The translations under genes were made by a program, and so were the position numbers. Under the pieces are notes generated by a model that saw only the letters and a list, made by a program, of their open reading frames with translations, was not told where the DNA came from and made no database searches. A DNA stretch of 64,000 nt from Trichuris trichiura (taxonomy: Eukaryota; Nematoda; Enoplea; Trichinellida; Trichuridae). The stretch is from the NCBI GenBank assembly GCA_037903355.1, contig JBAJFE010000014.1, positions 2,108,001 to 2,172,000 of the forward strand, given 5' to 3'. This document shows positions 56,809 to 64,000 of this stretch, piece by piece; within the stretch, counting starts at the first letter, position 1, and each line of letters opens with the position of its first letter.

Positions 56809-59359
56809 GTGAGTAACTCATCCAAAGTCCTCGCTTCTTTTATGCCGCTGTCTTGTTGTCATTCTGTCTGCGTTTACCCTGCTGCACGGCTGATTCCATT
56901 GCGGAAAGGCAAAAACTGCTGATTACATTTCACGTAGTCTTTCATCCTCTTGCTTGTTACAACATGCACAGTGTTGGTTAATCACATATCTCTTCATTTT
57001 TAGTGCATATGAATTTGTTTGTGTATGTTTTTTGCTTAATAATGGTGCTGTAAGTAACTAGTGACTCGTAAAATAGCGGAATTTTAATCGAAAAGCGGTT
57101 ATTTGCCTTGACGTGGCTAAATTCATCATCATACTGGCGCGCTACACATTGTCCCTTTTTTAGGTGTGAAAAGTGAAGAAACACGCTCCGCTCTCGTTGA
57201 ATGCAATCTGAGATGTGCATATTCGCATTGCAGTGCGAGTGACAGCCTTATAAGCTTGTTTTACCAGCACTCAGTGTGACCGTACGAAAAGCAGTTCATT
57301 TTTAACAATAAATGCTCCTGTCGTAATTCTCTTCATCGACGCCACTATGAAAGTTCGATAAGTTACTAATCCTGCCACATTTGAGCGTGCATTTCTCTTG
57401 AAGATGGAACAGCAGTGACGAGCATTAGCTGGCGTTTCATCCATTCGCTTTTATATGTTAAAATTTTCTTGAGCGCAGCTGATAAATTAAAGAAGTAATC
57501 TGAAGTATCAGATAATGATCCACTCGTTTCAATCAGCAAACGCGACACCATTTAGGAATGTCTTTTGAAAAATTAGTTTCCCATCAAATGTGCTGGTTAC
57601 AGCGTCATGGAGACAATGCGTTGTCTGACGTCAGGACCGAAGCGGCCCTCTGAGTTGATTAGCGCGATGAGAAATGGCGGAAAATAATCGCGGAAGGGGT
57701 AAGATTTCATATCTTATTAATGGTACGTGAAAGTCAGCTGGTTGAGAACGCTTAAAAGCGGTTCCAATGTTAGAACAGAGTAGATCATCTGTTTTTGTTA
57801 TTACAATTCGAAAAATATCTGAAAACGATCGACAGCGACGCGCCCTAAGTCAGGCTTTCTAAACTATCTCCTGAAGGCCACTCACGACAACTAATAGGAG
57901 TAATTTAATGAAAATTACTTGCGGATTATTTTTATTACTTAAACTTGGGAATGTACAATGTGAATACGAATGGCTTAGCGACTATACGCGAAGTAATGAA
58001 GTAGGTGAAAAATAAGATAAAGACGAAATTTTAAAAGCCAACACAAACCTGCATACTACAACAACAAATCCATTCTACAAACATTACAGTAGTTAAAAAT
58101 GAGCATTTATTTTTACCAACAATCATTTTTTACAGTACCCTTTCAGCGGGTGTTAGAACAACAAAGAGCTGCACTTTTGGGATGCCTGTACTGTAGAATG
58201 TTCTGAGGAACTATGCGACGGAATGGGTTGTATCAAGCTGTCTCTTTAAATCAGATCCAATAATTAGCCAAAACAGTGATTGAGATTTCTGATATTTGGT
58301 CGCACCTTATCCAGTGCAAACGTTGGTTCGCACATTAAGCATATCATTTCACTAATGGCTTTTACTTTGCATTTAAGCTTTGGGTCTTTTACAGGAAGAC
58401 AAATGCTGTCCAGCCCGTTTGGGGACACAAAGTCATTGGGGCAATACCGAACCAACTTGACCTCGCTAACGTCAGATCATCTGTTACGCCAGTGATATTC
58501 ATTTCATCCTATACTCGTCATACAAACGTCAGATACTTTTTAATACTACGTCCTGTGCTTTAAACTGCTAATTATCCACAGCCTATACCTAATCGTTTTT
58601 GCGTTCAGAGGTCATATGAAGGCCTATGTATGTGTAACGCGAACTTCATTTTCAACATCTTGTTTAAACTACGGTGTAAACTTACTGTTATTTCTATTTT
58701 TCAGGTTTGGCTGAGCCGACAACGGCTTGCTAATGAGTTGAAAGCGTTGTATTTATTATTCTTTTATTGCATTAGATGAGTACACTGCGATTGCAAACAT
58801 GAAAACACATCTGCCCGTTAAGAAGAGTTCTATGTTCAAGCGCACTGATGTTCCTCACGCTGCGAAGTCCATACAAGAAGCAAAGCTTTTCAGGCAACTA
58901 TGTATTAAGATTGCCACAATGCTTCATAGGCGCATGCGCCTACTGAAAGTCAGAGGTGCTCTATTGCAGATAAAATGTTTTATGCTGAACCACAATCACC
59001 AACGCAGCTCAAACACGGTGACCATTTTGAAGCACATTGGCTGCACAGTTCGGTAAATTACCATCAGAAATGACCGAAGAGTTGCTGCATAGCTAAAAAA
59101 AAAAAGAACGGCAGCTCATTTTGCAATTCCGTCGATGTTAATGTTCTCTTCACCATACCTGCTCGAGTTAACAGTTTCTCTATTTGCATATTTCGCTAGA
59201 AAGCAGAGGAGATTTTAAGAAAAAAATCAAAACGACTGTTACGGCATATGGACTTTAAAAGACCATATAATATGGGTGAGTCACATATTGCACTTGAAAA
59301 ATCGCGCTTGCCTTAAATCTGCCGAATGATGTCCATAAAAGGTTTTTACGTTGTTCTTG
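56809..59359. other. unassigned region with exon-like segments
   Basis: Minus-strand segments at 58465-58264 (acceptor GTTAG, 67 codons, seven cysteines, ends in a stop) and 57551-57366 (ATG start, 61 codons), and a plus-strand frame at 58799-58983 with basic helical character, look protein-like but match no family that I know. They could not be joined into a gene. Confidence 0.3.
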
Positions 59360-59500
59360 AAGATGTGATGTTTTGGTACGGGAATATAAGTTTCCATAGT
59401 CATGTGTCTTTATTACGGAGCGTATGTCCCGTTGATATGTAAAATAAACTTTAATTTCCGGAGCATTCAGGTCTATCTTGACCCGTCTTCAGCGGTCATA
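59360..59500 (+). repeat. single-armed foldback-family copy
   Basis: A head with TTTTGGTACGGG and TTTCCAT is followed by one arm (TTTATTACGG, GTCCCGT, CCGGAGC) and one hairpin module at 59461-59493 (minus: CTGAAGAC, GGGTC, decayed return strand). The second arm is missing, which supports the head-first direction of the family. Confidence 0.65.
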
Positions 59501-59758
59501 AATGAACATTCAGTTCGTTAGCTTAAATTCAGTCTCGATATAATCGCATCGCAACATTAAGTTGAGCCGACCGATTACCAAATGCCTGATATTCAAATGA
59601 CTTTGTAACTACGTAGCCATTATTTTCATCGCAAGAAAGGAAAGGAAATACTATGACATTTAGACAATCCTGAGTGGCAGATTCTGACAAGGCCAGTTTT
59701 ATTAGTAATCAACAAAGTACAACCGAATGTTTGGTTAATTGGCAATTTAGGCGACGAT

Positions 59759-60151
59759 CTATGCGTAATATAGGATTCTTATAATGCGTTTGCAGGAAAA
59801 GGAAAAATTACTATCACTTTTACTCAGCATGTCGAAATCGCGGACATCAGAACCAGACACAGTGTTCCATTCAAAAGTCATGGAATCTCCGGCCGAACAT
59901 TCGACGTGATAATTGAAAGGTTCGCAAATTATACTAATGAGTTTCGTTTCTTTCGCTTGGAGAACACCTGAGGGTGGGTCCACGTTGATGCGCCGCGAGT
60001 TGTTGACTTTGACTCTCCAACCAATAGATAGGCTTCCTGCATTCGCAACTCGAAATGGAAGCACTTTCTTTTCGTTAAAAGGAGCAGTAAAGACGATTTT
60101 TTCGCTCGGCTCCGTTTTTAGAAACCCATAAAATCGGAGGGAAGTCAACAT
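59759..60151 (-). CDS. MSP-domain protein, C-terminus divergent
   Basis: A 130-residue frame contains most of a major-sperm-protein fold: KTEPSEKIVFTAPF at about 12-25, a conserved GWRVKVN near 45, VDPPSGVLQAKE and the strand near FEWNTVSGS. MSPs are cytoskeletal proteins of the amoeboid nematode sperm; MSP-domain proteins also occur outside sperm. The usual C-terminal block of MSPs (the FRREWF region) is not found here or just downstream; instead the frame ends in unrelated residues. It could be a divergent MSP-like gene, an incompletely spliced model or a degraded copy. The ATG at 60151 gives a slightly unusual N-terminus; a short repeat, TTATGGGTTTC, occurs twice just upstream of the domain. 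Confidence 0.65.
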   Translation of the reverse strand: MLTSLRFYGFLKTEPSEKIVFTAPFNEKKVLPFRVANAGSLSIGWRVKVNNSRRINVDPPSGVLQAKETKLISIICEPFNYHVECSAGDSMTFEWNTVSGSDVRDFDMLSKSDSNFSFSCKRIIRILYYA

Positions 60152-60559
60152 TGAACGAAACCCATAAGACTGGTAACAAATCGATATTCAACACATGTCG
60201 CTGGGACAAATGTAAAAATTTAAAATAACGCGGACTACTTAATCGCATTCTCCTTAATTGCACCTGGAAACTGCCAACATTAAACTGATAATTAAAGGTT
60301 TAAACAAGCGTTTTGCAACCAATGCTCTTTTCTAGATTGCGAATGTACGAAATTAACTGCGACAGGACGATAGTTTTGGTTCAACTTACACAAGAACCAA
60401 TAAGAATAGCGCCAAATAATACCAATAATTCACTTTTGCTAATTTATGCTTACCTAATTAAATGCAGACACGATACGCGTCCAAGAACTGACTGAACTGT
60501 CCAAAATACCCTTTCAATTAATCTATATATGGTAAAACAAAATGCCGAGTTGAATAATA
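60152..60559. other. no gene seen
   Basis: This is the interval between the SF3B5 stop and the MSP-domain frame, AT-rich. Nothing was recognised. Confidence 0.5.
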
Positions 60560-61694
60560 TCAAGTTTCAGTTTCATCTGGTCTTTCCGGAGGAGGTCCGC
60601 ACGGCTGAATCATTCGTTGCAGAAAGATGAAACGCATCCTTGCTCTAGTTTCGTTTTCTACAACCGCCATGAAACTCAATACATCAGGATGACCAATGAA
60701 CGATGCGTACGTGTCGCGGTGCTGGTTCGTTAGCCATTCCCAGCAAGTAGTGTCAGGGTGCCCTGTTCCTGAAAGAAAGCAACACAAAGTAAACGAACAT
60801 AGCAGTTAGCATGCAACATGAGCACTTTACGAATTGCAGGAACAGACGTTCCTTTAGAAGAAGCAAACTAAAAGGTCAGCTCATTACTTCTGATCTTGAT
60901 TACTGCTTACGTCATCTACCACCCACCCTGGTATTTTTATTTTTAAGCATTCCGAAACACTTCGATTGAAGCGCTTCGTTTATTGCAGCCAAATAAAACA
61001 ACGAAAAGCTTCTACAGTGAGCTAGTCTCACTCTGCCGATGTAACTTATCTTCGTGGGAACGCAACAGCCACATCAGGTATTAACAACAATGTCTATTCA
61101 ACCTATTCGTCGCCAACTAATCCTGTAAAGTTCTACCGGATTTCAGAGATAAGATGCTGGATTAGCGGCGCCTGTGCTGCAACTGCTGATCACATCCTTG
61201 CTGATCCGGAAATCTCCTCGTCGCAACCATGCCTGACTAGACAGGTTCGACTGTACTTCATCATATCCATTGGCGCAAATCGCTAATGAATTCTACCGAC
61301 TAGTGCTAATACGTTGCATCGTCGCTACCAATAAAAGCTATTCAGCCGAGCACGCTAGTTTTTTTGCCAATGCAAGAAACTTCTCAATTTACTGGAACAC
61401 CCGTTGCTTGCAACAGTCATAGCTTAGATAACCCAAGTTGACTGATTTTCAGCATTAAGTCTAGTCTAGTCTACTCTAAACTGGATAAAGTCAGTCGAGA
61501 AAGTTCTTTCTCAATGATTTTAAACAATTTACAGGCTTAGCCGGTTCTTCCACAATAAGTTATGAAGTCATAGGCGCCCGCTAAGCGTGATACATTTTCA
61601 GGCCAACAAGAGTTGCTATTTTAACCAAAACCTTACCGATATACTTAGACTGTAGATGTTCGAGTTGGCTGTGCACACTATAACGTTCAGTCAT
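60560..61694 (-). CDS. SF3B5: splicing factor 3B subunit 5 (SF3b10)
   Basis: This small subunit of the SF3b complex of U2 snRNP takes part in branch-site recognition. Exon 1 is 61694-61637 and encodes MTERYSVHSQLEHLQSKYI; exon 2 is 60768-60560 and begins after TTTCAG with the rest of the glycine codon, then TGHPDTTCWEWLTNQHRD, a GHPDVLSF segment and RMIQPCGPPPERPDE. The joined protein is 88 residues, the usual length (human 86), and nearly every conserved block of the family is present. The intron (61636-60769) is 868 bp with GTAAGG and TTTCAG ends, far longer than the host introns of about 55 bp. Confidence 0.96.
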
Positions 61695-63478
61695 TGCGAA
61701 TTGTTAGCTTGGCAAGATACAGTAAGAATATCTTCGATGAGTAGGTAAGTTGTGCTTTCCTGAGATTATGCGTTAAAACTACACTTCACTCAGAGAAGCT
61801 GAAACGCTGTTAAAAACCTGCTAAGATAACCTTACCGGGAATCTCAAAACGAGGAAACAGCGTCGTTGAAGAAAGTTGGCAGCAACAGTGAATGAGTAAA
61901 ATGGGTCTTACATTATTGTAGGTCAGTGTGCCATGAAATCCCATGTTAAAACGCTTCCTCACTTGATAAAGAATAAGTTATTTGCGAGGAAATGATGTTC
62001 CAAGCACTGCAAACATTTCTTACTGACATGATCGCCGCAGACGTCTTCAAAGATGTTGAAGGTAAGATTGCTGGAAACGAGATCAGTTATCATCGTCTAG
62101 TCAGCTTTTCTCGTTAAACAGACAAGTGGTTTATTTTTAAAACAGTTTCATGATCGCATGTAAACTGTCATGAGAGTACATTAAATGCATGTAAAATTTA
62201 ACAAAGTAGTAAGGATCATTTTAAAGAATAAAGTCGACCAGCAGCTGTTTAAACTAACTAATTTAAGGAATTGGTTCTTTGGGAGAAGATAGCTTCCATA
62301 ACTTTGGGGATTTTGTTAGTCAACACAACGGAATTTTCTAAAAATTTTTGCATAATCCGAAAACAATATTTAATCTTTATTTTCTTTTTGTTATCTTGTT
62401 CATCTTTTTTCTTTCTATTGTAACTTCAGAGACAGTTATCACGAAACCAAACTCTGGTTTTACTCAACCTAAATGGCGCCTAGCAACTCATGAGAGCAGT
62501 TAAAGAGACGGGGCACTAAAGATAGCGGGCGTCCATTAGCTTGACAGTAAGGAACGATTACAATCAGCGTGCGCAGGTACGATGAGCAACAAGAGAGGCT
62601 GAAGCGGCAGCCGGCATAATACAACAGTTGAATTAAAAACTAGCGTTGATGTTATCCATTTGACTTTTTGCAGCGCCCTGTTCTGATAAACGCCCTTGCA
62701 ATAACGTTTGCCCTAAAATACCCGTTTTTAGCTTGCTCTCCTTCAGGCGCATTTAGTGTATGTTGATGACAGATCATGAATAATTCGGAAGTTCTATAAT
62801 TTCAGAATAAATGATTTGACTGTTAAACAGAAAAAGCTATGTTCCACGATAAGGTCTAACCGTCCTGACCTTGCAATCGGATTTTCTGAAAGTCAGATGC
62901 GCCTTTACTATGAAACTGCTTTCAGGTTATCATTAACGTATTCCATTTTTTAAGCAGAGCGCTTCTCATCTGTCAGTCCGGTAAATAGCCTGTTGAAACA
63001 TCTGCAGAAATTCATTTTTGCCTGACTTATATTTGCTCGACAGTCAGCATATAAGCTCATAGCTTAGATCAGTTGGCCAGCGAAATTGCATGACTAAAGG
63101 ATATTGCTAAGCTTACTTTGACTGCTAAAAGCCCTCTTAGTAAAGAAAGTGAAGAATATTGATTCCAAAGCAAGCCTGCTTGAAAGTTAGGAAACACTTC
63201 TGCAGTAGGCGTTTAATGTTGCCTGCAAACAATTCCTCAACAATTAGGTTCTAATTCTGGTTTTTCTCATATCATAAAAGCTTATTGCCATCCTATAGTT
63301 TTCGTTTAGCTATGTTTAAAACAACAGAGCTAACCTATTTTACATTATGTTGTTTCAGTAGAAGTTCTGCTCAAGTTTCGAAAGCTTGAATATTAAACGT
63401 TTTAGGTGTACTCCTATCCCTTGAAAAGCCACAGATTCAAGCAACATTGTTTGCTATGCGCACAACCAACATATGGGC
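61695..63478. other. no gene seen
   Basis: This is upstream of SF3B5. No coding region, structured RNA or repeat was recognised. Confidence 0.45.
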
Positions 63479-63669
63479 CATTTTTATCTCATTCACATGA
63501 ACAGTATCTTAGTATTCCTCGTGAATGCCATAGAGTATAGTACATACTGTGCATTGTTGGCCTATACGAGCCCATATACTCGTATGGGCCAACAATGCAC
63601 AATACGTACCATACTCTATGGCATTCACAAGGAATACTAAGATACTGTTCATTTAAATGAGATAAAAAT
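63479..63669. repeat. long inverted repeat
   Basis: Arms of about 85-90 bp (from TTTTTATCTCATT to GGCC, and back) pair with few mismatches around a spacer of about 20 bases. No head, hairpin module or flanking duplication was found, so membership of the foldback family is uncertain. A decayed module does lie just to the right at 63687-63719 (minus: CTGAAGAC, AGGTC). Confidence 0.7.
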
Positions 63670-64000
63670 ATAATAAACGAACCTCAAAGCTTTTGTGATC
63701 GGCAGGACCTGTCTTCAGCGGAAGATAATGGCTGCGTAGGTATGATAAGTTGAGGTTCAAGAACATTGTGGGGTGAAGTTGCGGTTTGGTTTTAGTTTCT
63801 TGGTTCGGCTTTAAAGAATTATGCTTTGATGCTCTTCCAATCACCGTTTTTCTTTTCCTTCGCACTGTTTTGTCTTCTTTCTTCTGTTTGTCTTTTATTT
63901 TTTCGCTATTAATTTTTTTGTCGATGCCATTATTTGTCTTTTTTCTGCTCTGTTTTTATTTTATTTTCCTTTGTGGTTTTTTCTTCTTTGTCATCTGTCT

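Noticed and set aside
1..64000. tRNA, rRNA, CRISPR arrays and bacterial-type operons
   Set aside because: I found no tRNA-like cloverleaf with B-box sequence and no rRNA segments. The repeats are dispersed inverted repeats, not regularly spaced direct repeats, and the genes are eukaryotic with introns.

Overview
The window is animal nuclear DNA, most likely from a nematode. The host genes have many short introns (about 50-60 bp) mixed with a few kilobase-scale ones, an MSP-domain coding stretch is present, and an intact BEL/Pao LTR retrotransposon sits among many non-autonomous repeats. The proteins read as close to vertebrate orthologues (DGCR8, ORAI, TFAP4, SF3B5, TTF1), which points to an early-branching lineage such as Dorylaimia (whipworm/Trichinella relatives) rather than Caenorhabditis. 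The species assignment is inference; the gene identities rest on motifs visible in the translations.

Layout. 1.8-4.2 kb (-): DGCR8/Pasha, the RNA-binding half of Microprocessor, 4 exons. 5.2-9 kb (-): orphan exon-like stretches, one convincing. 9.8-10.5 kb (-): ORAI store-operated calcium channel, whose single intron appears to end in TG rather than AG. 17.2-17.8 kb (-): intronless typical 2-Cys peroxiredoxin. 19.3-25.4 kb (+): complete BEL/Pao element with near-identical LTRs, a 5-bp target duplication and one 1797-residue ORF. 28.3-35.4 kb (-): TFAP4/AP-4 bHLH factor, 5 exons, with a 5.5-kb intron holding a hAT relic. 39.3-45.3 kb (-): 12-exon TTF1-like Myb/SANT gene that begins with a tandem array of five homologous exons and carries a mariner relic in an intron. 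49.8-50.8 kb (-): intronless tetraspanin. 54-55 kb (+): dead mariner. 55.8-56.8 kb (+): spliceable gene derived from a Merlin/IS1595-type transposase but lacking its catalytic core. 59.8-60.2 kb (-): MSP-domain ORF. 60.6-61.7 kb (-): SF3B5, two exons.

The most unusual material is a dispersed repeat family. Six elements (686-994, 6507-6901, 11432-11589, 14024-14392, 39124-39318, 48881-48971) share one plan: a single-copy head of about 30-50 bp containing a core like CTTNNWACGGG, then a long inverted repeat whose far arm ends exactly at a target-site duplication of 11-14 bp. Several arms, and isolated copies elsewhere, carry a hairpin module CTGANGAC-helix-GAAA with compensatory changes in the helix, which resembles a hammerhead ribozyme core but does not match it perfectly. 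Variable 11-14 bp duplications, inverted organisation and a hammerhead-like motif together suggest non-autonomous Penelope-like or retrozyme-like retroposons.

The host genes look like an ordinary unlinked set (miRNA processing, calcium entry, peroxide detoxification, transcription, splicing). All of the confidently assigned ones lie on the minus strand; I see no operon-like grouping.
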